This document shows positions 5,265-13,225 of a DNA stretch of 39,240 nucleotides, one piece after another; the stretch's first letter is position 1; the number at the start of each line of letters is the position of its first letter. Source of the DNA: Treponema sp. (GTDB lineage Bacteria > Spirochaetota > Spirochaetia > Treponematales > Treponemataceae); contig JAKSTN010000023.1 of assembly GCA_024402535.1 (NCBI GenBank), positions 1 through 39,240 on the forward strand. Direction: 5' to 3'. The position numbers were made by a program, and so were the translations under genes. The notes beneath the pieces were generated by a model, which was not told the origin of the DNA, did no database searches, and worked only from the letters and a program-made list of their open reading frames with translations.

Positions 5265-8120
5265 TTATTCAGCTTTGCTTGCGGCAGCAGCTTTACGTGC
5301 TTTACCTTCAGCCTTTTCTTTTGCTTTTTCTTCAGCTTCAGCTGCAGCAATTGCATCCTGTTCAGCTTTTGCTTTAGCAGCAGCTTCAGCAGCTTTCTTT
5401 TCGTTTGCTGCGCGGTCATCAACAAGGTCATCACCAAGTTTACGTTTGATTTCGATGTATTCGAAGGCTTCAATCTGGTCACCAACCATGATGTCCTGCC
5501 AGTTTTCAAGGCCGACACCACATTCATAACCTGTTGAAACTTCTTTTGCATCGTCCTTGAAACGTTTGAGGGATGCAAGTTTACCTGTGTATTTAACAAC
5601 ACCGTCGCGGATAAGGTTTACATAGCTTGTACGGCGTACAACACCTTCTGTAACGTAACAACCTGCAATTGTTCCAACTTTTGGAACTTTGAATGTGTTG
5701 CGTACTTCCAGCATACCTGTAACCTGTTCCTTTGTATCTGGACGGAGCATACCTTCCATAGCCTGCTGGATTTCTTCAACAGCCTTGTAAATGATGCTGT
5801 ATTTACGGATTTCAACGCCTTCTTTATCAGCAAGAAGTTTTGCACTTGGTGTTGGACGAACGTTGAAACCAATAATGATAGCATTTGAATCAGCATTGTC
5901 AGCAGAAGCAAGAACAACGTCACTTTCGTTAATTGCACCGGCACTTGAGTGAATTACATTCAGGCGGATTTCAGCAGTAGAAAGCTTTTCAAGAGAAATC
6001 TTGAGAGCTTCGGCAGAACCCTGAAGGTCAGCTTTAATGATAACCTTAAGTTCCTGGATTTTGCTTTCATCGATAGTGCTGAACATGTTTTCAAGTGTAA
6101 CTTTCTTAACAGCCTTTGCAGCTTCGAAGCGTTTCAGTTCCTGACGTTTTGTAGAAATTGCACGGGCTTCTTTTTCGTCTTCAGTAACCTGGAATGGATC
6201 ACCAGCCATTGGCATTTCATCAATACCAAGAACTTCAACAGGAGTTGAAGGGCCTGCTTCCTGAATACGTTTTCCGTGATCATCGAACATAGCACGAACA
6301 CGACCACTGAAAATACCTGCAACAAATGGGTCTCCCTGGCGGAGAGTACCGCGTTCAACAACAACAGATGCAACAACACCGCGTCCCTGGTCAACACGTG
6401 ATTCAAGGATTTTACCTTCTGCACGACAAGCAAAGTTTGCAGTAAGTTCAAGCATTTCTGCCTGAAGAAGAATTGCATCCAGAAGGTCATCAATACCTTC
6501 GCGTTTAAGAGCAGAGATTTTTACAAACTGTGTTTCTCCACCCCATTCTTCAGGAACAAGACCACGTTCAGAAAGCTGAGTCATTACGCGATCAACATTT
6601 GCTTCTGGTTTATCAATTTTGTTTACTGCAACAATAATAGGTACTTTTGCAGCCTTAGCATGGTCAATAGCTTCAAGTGTCTGAGGCATGATACCGTCAT
6701 CAGCAGCAACAACCAGAACTACGATATCTGTAACCTGGGCACCGCGTGAACGCATAAGTGTAAATGCTTCATGACCTGGTGTATCAAGGAATGTGATTTT
6801 TCCTTTTTCTGTCTTAACTGAGTAAGCACCGATTTTCTGTGTAATACCACCGGCTTCGCCTGCGGCAACGTTAGCATTACGGATTGCATCCAGTGTCTTT
6901 GTCTTACCATGGTCAACGTGTCCCATAACAGTAACGATTGGAGCACGTGGAAGAAGTTCTGCACCTTCGTCAGATTCAGACTGGATAACAGTTTCATCGT
7001 AAAGACTTACGCGGTGTACTTCACAATTGTATTCTGCACAAAGAAGTTCTGCAGTATCAGCATCAATTGACTGGTTGATAGAAACCATCATACCCATAGA
7101 GAAGAGCTTTCCGATGATTTCAGAAGCTTTCAGGTTCATTTTCTTTGCAAGATCTGAAACTGAAATTGATTCCATAATATCAATTGATTTTGGTACAACT
7201 GATGCTGGAGTTTCAGCCTTTTTCTTCTGTCCGAAGAGATTATCGTCGTACTGTTCTTCATCTTTGCGGTTATATACCTGTTTTTTGCCTTTAAATGCAG
7301 CCTTTTTAGCTGACTGCTGGCGTGACTGATCTACAGGAAGAGGAGCTGGAGCGCCGCCACCCATACGAGGTCTGAAACCACCCTGACCGCCCTGGAATCC
7401 ACCCTGACGATTCTGGAAGTTTCCTCCCTGTCCGTTACCACGGTTGAAACCGCCCTGTCCACCCTGGCGATTCTGGAAGTTTCCTCCCTGTCCACCACGA
7501 TTAAATCCACCCTGACGCTGGCCGTTTCCGTCACGGTTAAAGTTTTCACGGTTCTGATATCCCTGGCGGGCCTGAGCACCTGTAAATCCGCCACCCTGAC
7601 GGTTACCATTATTGTAACCACCCTGACCGCCATTACGGTTATATCCACCGTTATTGTAACCGCCACGGTTTCCGTCTCTGTTATAACCACCATTACGTGG
7701 TTTATCAGAAAGGTTTCCGGCTTTTACATTCGGACGACTAGGATTCAGTTCGAAATTTGGGTTACGGTTTACTATGCGACCGTTATTATTTCCAGCATTG
7801 TTAGAAGCAACATTACTCTGTGGAGCTGGGTTTGCAGGTTTTGAAGCCTGAGCCTGTGACTGCACCTGAGCCTGTGGAGCAGCCTGAACCGGAGTTTCCT
7901 TCTTTTCTTCTGGTTTTGCCGGTGTTTCAGCTTTCTTAACAACCACTTTTTTAGGAGCTTCTGCCTGAGGTTTATTTTCAGCAGCATCTGGTCCTGAAGA
8001 AGTCTTCTTACGAACAATTACAACCTTTTTCTTTTCAGCAGGCTGTTCCTGAACCGGTGAAGCATCCTTTGATTTCTTATGAACTACAACTGCGGGCTTT
8101 TTATCTAATTCTTCGGCCAT
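5265..8120 (-). CDS. infB: Translation initiation factor IF-2
   Basis: A 951-residue IF-2. The N-terminal third is low complexity: a Lys/Ala/Pro/Gln-rich part, then about residues 127-257 dominated by Gly, Asn, Arg and Gln in RGG- and GGYN-like repeats. An IF-2 N-terminal domain (SVSDLAKKMNLKASEIIGKLF) follows. The GTPase domain has GHVDHGKT near residue 400, DTPGHEAF and NKID, and the C1/C2 domains follow. It delivers fMet-tRNA to the 30S P site. AGGAGA precedes the ATG. Two oddities: the RGG-like N-terminal segment, and about 50 Ala/Lys/Glu-rich residues after the usual end near EYIEIKRKLGDDL. Cotranscribed with nusA (8-bp gap) and rbfA. Confidence 0.97.
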   Translation of the reverse strand: MAEELDKKPAVVVHKKSKDASPVQEQPAEKKKVVIVRKKTSSGPDAAENKPQAEAPKKVVVKKAETPAKPEEKKETPVQAAPQAQVQSQAQASKPANPAPQSNVASNNAGNNNGRIVNRNPNFELNPSRPNVKAGNLSDKPRNGGYNRDGNRGGYNNGGYNRNGGQGGYNNGNRQGGGFTGAQARQGYQNRENFNRDGNGQRQGGFNRGGQGGNFQNRQGGQGGFNRGNGQGGNFQNRQGGFQGGQGGFRPRMGGGAPAPLPVDQSRQQSAKKAAFKGKKQVYNRKDEEQYDDNLFGQKKKAETPASVVPKSIDIMESISVSDLAKKMNLKASEIIGKLFSMGMMVSINQSIDADTAELLCAEYNCEVHRVSLYDETVIQSESDEGAELLPRAPIVTVMGHVDHGKTKTLDAIRNANVAAGEAGGITQKIGAYSVKTEKGKITFLDTPGHEAFTLMRSRGAQVTDIVVLVVAADDGIMPQTLEAIDHAKAAKVPIIVAVNKIDKPEANVDRVMTQLSERGLVPEEWGGETQFVKISALKREGIDDLLDAILLQAEMLELTANFACRAEGKILESRVDQGRGVVASVVVERGTLRQGDPFVAGIFSGRVRAMFDDHGKRIQEAGPSTPVEVLGIDEMPMAGDPFQVTEDEKEARAISTKRQELKRFEAAKAVKKVTLENMFSTIDESKIQELKVIIKADLQGSAEALKISLEKLSTAEIRLNVIHSSAGAINESDVVLASADNADSNAIIIGFNVRPTPSAKLLADKEGVEIRKYSIIYKAVEEIQQAMEGMLRPDTKEQVTGMLEVRNTFKVPKVGTIAGCYVTEGVVRRTSYVNLIRDGVVKYTGKLASLKRFKDDAKEVSTGYECGVGLENWQDIMVGDQIEAFEYIEIKRKLGDDLVDDRAANEKKAAEAAAKAKAEQDAIAAAEAEEKAKEKAEGKARKAAAASKAE

Positions 8121-8128
8121 TATTTCTC

Positions 8129-9580
8129 CTATTCTTCTTCAAACTCAAATTCACAACCACAGTTTGGACAGTGTGTCATATCAAGAGTGATTTTTGCGCC
8201 ACATTCAGGACAAACATAACCTTCGTCCTCTTCTTCTGCAGTTTCTTCAGCAGAAGCTTCTTCAGCGGCTGGAGCCTGTTCTTCTTCTTCAACAAACTGA
8301 ACATTGGCTTCAATCAGATCATTAACAGTTTCAAGTTCATCAGGTGAAACACCGTCAATGTGGATTTCATCATTATCAAAGGCTTCAACAAAGCGCTGAA
8401 TGTCTTCAATACCATTTTCTTTAAGAAGAGCTGCAACTCTTTCATCAACTCCAGGAAGATCCTGAATTGTTGCAATTTCATCATAAGATGAATCAAAGAG
8501 ATTTTCGGCTTTCTGAACTGTAGCAATTTCAGAGAAGTCCATTTCTGCAGCCTGTTCAACAGTCTTAACATCAATATTCCAGTCACAGAGTTTGTTTGCA
8601 AGACGTACGTTCTGTCCCTGACGACCAATAGCCAGAGAGAACTGAGTTTCTTCAACAATTGCCAGAGCCTGGCGTTTTTCTGCATCAAGAATTACAACAC
8701 GTTCAACCTGTGCCGGGCTGAGAGCGTTTTTGATAAACAGAGAAGGATCTGTTTCATAACGGAGAACATCAATTTTTTCTCCAAGAAGTTCGCGGATAAC
8801 AGTCTGAATACGCTGACCTTTTGGACCAACACAGGCTCCAACAGGATCAACTTCTTCACGTGTAGAATAAACTGCAATCTTTGTGCGGTAACCTGCATCA
8901 CGAACGATTTTGCGGATTTCAATTGTTCCATCAGCAATTTCAGGAACTTCTGTTTCCAGGATATTTGAAACAAGTTTTGGATCTGAACGTGAGAGAATAA
9001 GCTGAAGACCATTTGAAGAAGTTTTTACTTCTGCAATTACAGCCTTGATACGTTCATTCTTTTCGTAGTGTTCCAGTTTTGACTGATATTTAACAGGAAG
9101 AACACCTTCAACTTTTCCGCCCAGATCAACATAAATTGTACCGTTGCGTTCACGCTGATAGTAACCGATGATTGTTTCACCAACTTTGTCTTTATATTCA
9201 CTCATGAGAGATGATTTCAAAGATTCTGTAAGACCCTGGTGTGCAGTCTGTTTTCCTGTTGAAACGGCAGAACGTTCAAAAGTTTTTGGATCCAGCTGAA
9301 TATCAATTTCATCGCCTTCTTCAACTTCATCAGAAAGTTCTTTTGCTTCTTCAAGTTCAATTTCAATAACAGGATCGTAAACACCGTCAACAACAGTTTT
9401 TCTTGAGAAAATATAAACTTCAGAAAGATCGTCCTCAAAAACTACTACTGCGTTTTCATCTGTTCCGAAAGAACGTTTGTAAGCGGCTTTAAGAGCCTTT
9501 TCGATTGTCTGTTTTACTGAATCTTCCGAGCATCCTTTTTCATCCATCAATGCACGGATAGCATCTGCCATCTCTGACAT
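8129..9580 (-). CDS. nusA: Transcription elongation/termination factor NusA with C-terminal zinc ribbon
   Basis: A 483-residue NusA. It has the N-terminal RNA-polymerase-binding domain, an S1 domain (GYYQRERNGTIYVDLGGKVEGVLP) and two KH domains (DPVGACVGPKGQRIQTVIRELLGEKIDVL and FSLAIGRQGQNVRLANKL). A helix-hairpin-helix-like segment (LPGVDERVAALLKENGI) follows. After an acidic Glu/Ala linker the protein ends in CPECG and CPNCG (Cys 457, 460, 471 and 474), a rubredoxin/zinc-ribbon-like knuckle that standard NusA lacks. NusA modulates pausing, intrinsic termination and antitermination. GGGG about 5 nt before the ATG is the ribosome-binding site. It sits between rimP and infB as in most bacteria. 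Confidence 0.96.
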   Translation of the reverse strand: MSEMADAIRALMDEKGCSEDSVKQTIEKALKAAYKRSFGTDENAVVVFEDDLSEVYIFSRKTVVDGVYDPVIEIELEEAKELSDEVEEGDEIDIQLDPKTFERSAVSTGKQTAHQGLTESLKSSLMSEYKDKVGETIIGYYQRERNGTIYVDLGGKVEGVLPVKYQSKLEHYEKNERIKAVIAEVKTSSNGLQLILSRSDPKLVSNILETEVPEIADGTIEIRKIVRDAGYRTKIAVYSTREEVDPVGACVGPKGQRIQTVIRELLGEKIDVLRYETDPSLFIKNALSPAQVERVVILDAEKRQALAIVEETQFSLAIGRQGQNVRLANKLCDWNIDVKTVEQAAEMDFSEIATVQKAENLFDSSYDEIATIQDLPGVDERVAALLKENGIEDIQRFVEAFDNDEIHIDGVSPDELETVNDLIEANVQFVEEEEQAPAAEEASAEETAEEEDEGYVCPECGAKITLDMTHCPNCGCEFEFEEE

Positions 9581-9604
9581 ATTTTACCCCTTTATAACGT
9601 CCTG

Positions 9605-10066
9605 CTATTTCTGCAGGAACTTTGCTTTGGCTATATTTTCATAAAGAATGGTTACAGTTGAACCATCTTCCTTTTCCAGATTTACCTGTTTTTCATCAGC
9701 AGAAGCGATTTTACCTTCAACCCAGTCTGTAACTGTTTTGTCGTAAACTCTTACTTCACGGCCAACAAAAAGCTCAAATTCGGCTGCATTCTTAATGTTA
9801 TGCTCAATACCAGGACTTGTAAGTTCCATTGAAGTATTGTCTGTTCCGATTAAAGCTTCGATTCTAGGAAGCAGTACCATGTGAACTTTTGCACAGTCAT
9901 TAACACTGATATTTCCTGCAGGATCAGCTGCAGAGATTACTGCACCGATTTTTGTTACTTCCTTGCCAGGAATGACTTTAAGTTCAACAAGCTTGAACCC
10001 CATGCCTTCCACAACAGGAGCACACTCAGAATAGTATTTAATTGATTTGAATGATGTGTATTCCAC
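9605..10066 (-). CDS. rimP: Ribosome maturation factor RimP
   Basis: A 153-residue protein. The start is a GTG at 10066 preceded by AAGGAAAATT, so the initiator is GTG rather than ATG. KLVELKVIPGKEVTKIGAVI and the Sm-like C-terminal half (GREVRVYDKTVTDWVEGKIASADEKQVNLEKE) fit RimP. LTSPGIEHNIKNAAEFELFVGREV is a clear family match (usual form SSPGLDRPL). RimP assists 30S assembly. It is the first gene of the rimP-nusA-infB-rbfA operon and has a leader of about 85 nt that contains an intrinsic-terminator-like hairpin. Confidence 0.9.
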   Translation of the reverse strand: MEYTSFKSIKYYSECAPVVEGMGFKLVELKVIPGKEVTKIGAVISAADPAGNISVNDCAKVHMVLLPRIEALIGTDNTSMELTSPGIEHNIKNAAEFELFVGREVRVYDKTVTDWVEGKIASADEKQVNLEKEDGSTVTILYENIAKAKFLQK

Positions 10067-10090
10067 AATTTTCCTTGTACAAAAACTGAA

Positions 10091-10130
10091 AATACAACAA
10101 AAAAGACCCGTGGGTTCACGAGTCTTTTGT
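10091..10130 (-). terminator. Intrinsic terminator in the rimP-nusA operon leader, candidate attenuator
   Basis: In minus-strand RNA AAAAGACUCGUG pairs with CACGGGUCUUUU around an AACC loop. It makes 12 pairs including one U-G wobble and is followed by UUGUUGUAUUUU. On the plus strand the wobble becomes a C-A mismatch, so the structure favours minus-strand RNA. It lies after hisS, but also after the promoter at 10157-10185 and before rimP. It can therefore end hisS read-through and attenuate the nusA operon. Confidence 0.75.
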
Positions 10131-10156
10131 AATAAAAACTAGTAATGTACATATAA

Positions 10157-10185
10157 AATATAGAAGAAAATAAAATTTATGTCAA
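10157..10185 (-). promoter_or_regulatory. Promoter of the rimP-nusA-infB-rbfA operon
   Basis: A perfect TTGACA (10185 to 10180), a 17-bp spacer and TATATT (10162 to 10157). The predicted start is near 10150, about 20 nt before the leader hairpin and about 85 nt before the rimP GTG. Confidence 0.75.
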
Positions 10186-10219
10186 TATGATTTCCAATAA
10201 CTTATTTTTTTCTATATCT

Positions 10220-11584
10220 TTATTTCTTAATAAGTTCAGCAGCAGCGGCGGCGTTTACGCCCACAAACTGTTCGCGGGTCTGAAGATTTTTAAGGGTGAA
10301 AGTTCCCTTTGAAATATCTTCAGCATTCATAAGAACACCCCATTTTACAGCTTTAGCTTCTGTTACCTTGTACTGCTGGTTCATTTTCTTTGGTTCAGGG
10401 AAAACTTCAACCGCAATGCCTAAAGAACGCAGTTCTGCTGCAACTTTGTGGTAGGCAACAACATCTTCTCCGTTCTGATTAAAGATTTCAACATCAAGGT
10501 AAGAACCTTTCTTTTCAAGTTTTCCAAGCATTTCAAGGCCTGCAATAAGGCGGTCAAGCCCGATTGATCCACCAACGCCTGAAACCTTTTCTTTCATGTA
10601 AAGGCCTGTAAGATTGTCGTAGCGTCCGCCGGAACATACAGAACCGATCTTTACTTCGTCCCCGTTATCATCAAACAAAGTAGTTTCGAATACGATTCCT
10701 GTATAATAATCCAGACCACGCATAATCAGAGGGTCAAATTCAAATGAAGTTTCAATGCCTGAAACCTGCATCATTTTGTAGATTTCACGAAGACGGTCAC
10801 AGTAAACAGAAGCGCCTTCCCCTGCAAGTTTTTCGTTACGGTCAATCAGATCCAGGAATGCTACAGTTCCATCATTTCCGATGAATTCCATAGTTTTTGC
10901 ATAGCAGGAAGCTGTATCACTGGCTTTTGAAGAAGAAACATCAAAAATTTCAGTAAGTTTTGTCTTTGTAACGTCCTCCGGAACCTTTTTGATTGCATCA
11001 AGAACAGGAAGAATCTCGTCAATCTTATCTTCTACACCAAGATTCTTGAAGAAAAGATTAATCAGACCGCGATGATTTACCTTAATAACAAACTTTTTCT
11101 TGCCGTTTTCAGATTTTCCCACAATTTCATCAAGAGCGGCTTTAAGAACTGAAAGAATTTCAAAGTCACAGGTTGCAGAATCGCTTCCAACAGTATCAAT
11201 ATCACACTGAACGAATTCGCGATAGCGACCAGCCTGAGGCTTTTCTCCGCGCCATACTTTTGCAATGTGATAGCGCTTGAAAGGCATATAAAGCTCAGAA
11301 AAATGTTCTGCAGTAAAACGGGCAAATGGAACTGTCAGGTCAAAACGCATGGCAACGTCGCGGCCACCGTTATCTTCAAAGCGGAATACCTGTTTTTCAG
11401 TTTCACCGTTACTTTTGCGTAAAAGAATGTCAGTATATTCCAGAACAGGAGTATCAATTGGAACATAACCGTAAGAACGGTAAACTTTTGTGATTTTTTC
11501 AATCAGGTTGCTTCTTGTAATTTCTGATTCCGGAAGAAAGTCACGGAATCCTTTCAAAATACGTGGTTGAATAAGATTTTCCAT
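10220..11584 (-). CDS. hisS: Histidyl-tRNA synthetase
   Basis: A class II synthetase of about 454 residues from the ATG at 11584. An ATG 9 nt upstream is possible, but the -10 box stands 7 bp before the chosen one. The sequence starts MENLIQPRILKGFRDFLPE. Motif 2 is WRGEKPQAGRYREFVQCDID, the histidine-specific loops are GLDYYTG and CSGGRYDNL, motif 3 is GLDRLIAGLE, and an anticodon-binding domain is at the C-terminus. It charges tRNA-His in the cytoplasm. No Shine-Dalgarno sequence precedes the start. It lies downstream of the solute-binding-protein gene but has its own promoter. Confidence 0.97.
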   Translation of the reverse strand: MENLIQPRILKGFRDFLPESEITRSNLIEKITKVYRSYGYVPIDTPVLEYTDILLRKSNGETEKQVFRFEDNGGRDVAMRFDLTVPFARFTAEHFSELYMPFKRYHIAKVWRGEKPQAGRYREFVQCDIDTVGSDSATCDFEILSVLKAALDEIVGKSENGKKKFVIKVNHRGLINLFFKNLGVEDKIDEILPVLDAIKKVPEDVTKTKLTEIFDVSSSKASDTASCYAKTMEFIGNDGTVAFLDLIDRNEKLAGEGASVYCDRLREIYKMMQVSGIETSFEFDPLIMRGLDYYTGIVFETTLFDDNGDEVKIGSVCSGGRYDNLTGLYMKEKVSGVGGSIGLDRLIAGLEMLGKLEKKGSYLDVEIFNQNGEDVVAYHKVAAELRSLGIAVEVFPEPKKMNQQYKVTEAKAVKWGVLMNAEDISKGTFTLKNLQTREQFVGVNAAAAAELIKK

Positions 11585-11591
11585 AACACAC

Positions 11592-11620
11592 ATAATACCG
11601 AAAGGACAGATTTATAACAA
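11592..11620 (-). promoter_or_regulatory. Promoter of hisS, leaderless arrangement
   Basis: TTGTTA (11620 to 11615), a 17-bp spacer and TATTAT (11597 to 11592), then 7 nt to the ATG at 11584. This places the expected transcription start at the start codon. Confidence 0.65.
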
Positions 11621-11632
11621 TAAAGGACCGGT

Positions 11633-13225
11633 TTAATTACCCCAAAGCTCCATTTTCTGCTGAATAAGTTCATTCAGCTCAGAAGCAACAGAATCAATGT
11701 CCATATTCTTAATGCCTTCAGTCATCTGTGACCATGCCGAGTCAAACTGATTTTCAGGACCAAGAATCATCCGGATCAAACTCTGTTTTACAAACTCATC
11801 AATACGGGACATTTTATCCTGACTTTCAGAAGAAAGACTGTATTGCCACACCTGACCGTAAGGCGAAACACCAAGAGATTCGCTTGAAGGAAATAGATCG
11901 GTCCAAAGATTAACGCCGTAAGCACGAAGCGTTTCTCTTTCAGTCCTACAGTAGCTTTGCCGGATCTGGTTTTCAGTATTCTGAACTATATACTGACCTT
12001 TTGAATCTACTGCACCTTTTCCAGCCTGTGGGAAAGGATAAACCCAGATTCCGATTCCTCCATTAAACGAAGGATTACTGATTCCAATCCTCTTACCAAA
12101 AGAATCGTATTCGTAAGTAACCCCTTCAACACCCCAGTTCAAAGTAATCTGAGCTTCTTCGGAGCACATATAATCTAAGAATTTGAAAGCCCCTTCAGGG
12201 TCCTTACAACTTTTGGAAACAGCAATTCCCCAGCCGCCAGAAAAACCATAATCCTTTAAGGCAGGATCTTTATATTCCGGCCCTTTTGTAACAGGAAGAT
12301 AAGCAAAAGTCCTTTCTTCTTCCCTTTTATCTATAAGATAATTGCGGGAATCCTGAAGCCCCCAGTGAGTATAGCTTGTTGCAAGAACATTTCCGTTTTT
12401 CAGCTTTGCCTGGAAAACATCCTCTTTCTGAGTAAAACTTTCTGTATCAAGAAGACCTTTATGATAAATAGAATTGAGCCAGCGGTAAAAATATGGCATT
12501 TCAGAGTCAAGAAACTTGTAGGTAACCTTAAAGGAATTCTGATCAACAAACCACTGTCCGTCATCGGGATGCCCCAGAAGATACCCGGCAGGATTAGAAA
12601 GCCCAAGATACCAGTACCAGTCATCACAGAAAAGTGAAAATCCTATGGTTTCATACCCATTTATGTAAGGATACATGGTCTTATATGCAATAAGAGCATT
12701 TTCAAGGTCTTCCAGCGTACTGATTTTCGGGTATCCCAATTCCTTTAATACAGAATGCTGAAGCTGAATGGTACCACAAACTTCAGTTACACGATTTTTT
12801 ATATCAAAGGTTCCCATACTGTAAATATGAGGGTTATCCCGGGAATATTTAAGTTTTACGAGCTGGTCGCCGTAAAGCTTTTTCATGTTATCCCCGTATT
12901 TTTCTATATAATCATCAAGAGGAATAACAGCGCCCGATTCTATAAGACGTGCAAGATCGCTTTTTGCGTAAATCAGATCCGGATAAGAATCGTTTGCAGA
13001 CATTACAGAAAGATCATCAGCGCCTTTTGACGGAATGACATCAAGAAAAACACCGCTTTTCTTTGTTAATTCCTGAGCGGTAATATCTGTAAAAGGCTGA
13101 TGCTTATTCAAATCAACAGAATAAAAAGTAAAAGTTTTTACAGAAATATCCTGTTTACGGTTATTGTTACAGGCTGCAAAGAGAAAAATAAATATTAATG
13201 GAAAAAATAATCTAATCTTTCTCAT
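11633..13225 (-). CDS. ABC transporter solute-binding lipoprotein (family 1, YtcQ/LipO-like)
   Basis: A 530-residue protein with signal peptide and lipobox LFAAC (Cys19). The mature part has the features of large family-1 sugar-binding proteins found beside YesMN systems: DLIYAKSDLARLIESGAVIPLDDYIEKYGDNMKK, GGWGIAVSKSCKDPEGAFKFLDYMCSEEAQ, and a Trp/Tyr-rich ligand region. It should capture an oligosaccharide or similar solute outside the inner membrane. The start has AGGGA about 5 nt upstream and overlaps the end of the response-regulator gene by 14 bp, so the two are translationally coupled. No permease genes (usually lplB/ytcP types) lie in the window, so the transporter partners are elsewhere or the protein serves as a sensor accessory. 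Confidence 0.88.
   Translation of the reverse strand: MRKIRLFFPLIFIFLFAACNNNRKQDISVKTFTFYSVDLNKHQPFTDITAQELTKKSGVFLDVIPSKGADDLSVMSANDSYPDLIYAKSDLARLIESGAVIPLDDYIEKYGDNMKKLYGDQLVKLKYSRDNPHIYSMGTFDIKNRVTEVCGTIQLQHSVLKELGYPKISTLEDLENALIAYKTMYPYINGYETIGFSLFCDDWYWYLGLSNPAGYLLGHPDDGQWFVDQNSFKVTYKFLDSEMPYFYRWLNSIYHKGLLDTESFTQKEDVFQAKLKNGNVLATSYTHWGLQDSRNYLIDKREEERTFAYLPVTKGPEYKDPALKDYGFSGGWGIAVSKSCKDPEGAFKFLDYMCSEEAQITLNWGVEGVTYEYDSFGKRIGISNPSFNGGIGIWVYPFPQAGKGAVDSKGQYIVQNTENQIRQSYCRTERETLRAYGVNLWTDLFPSSESLGVSPYGQVWQYSLSSESQDKMSRIDEFVKQSLIRMILGPENQFDSAWSQMTEGIKNMDIDSVASELNELIQQKMELWGN

Noticed and set aside
7330..7740. Regularly repeated CCACCCTG/CCTCCCTGTCC-like words that could suggest a CRISPR or minisatellite
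   Set aside because: Spacing is irregular and in frame with infB; the repetition comes from the codons of Gly/Arg/Asn/Gln-rich protein repeats.
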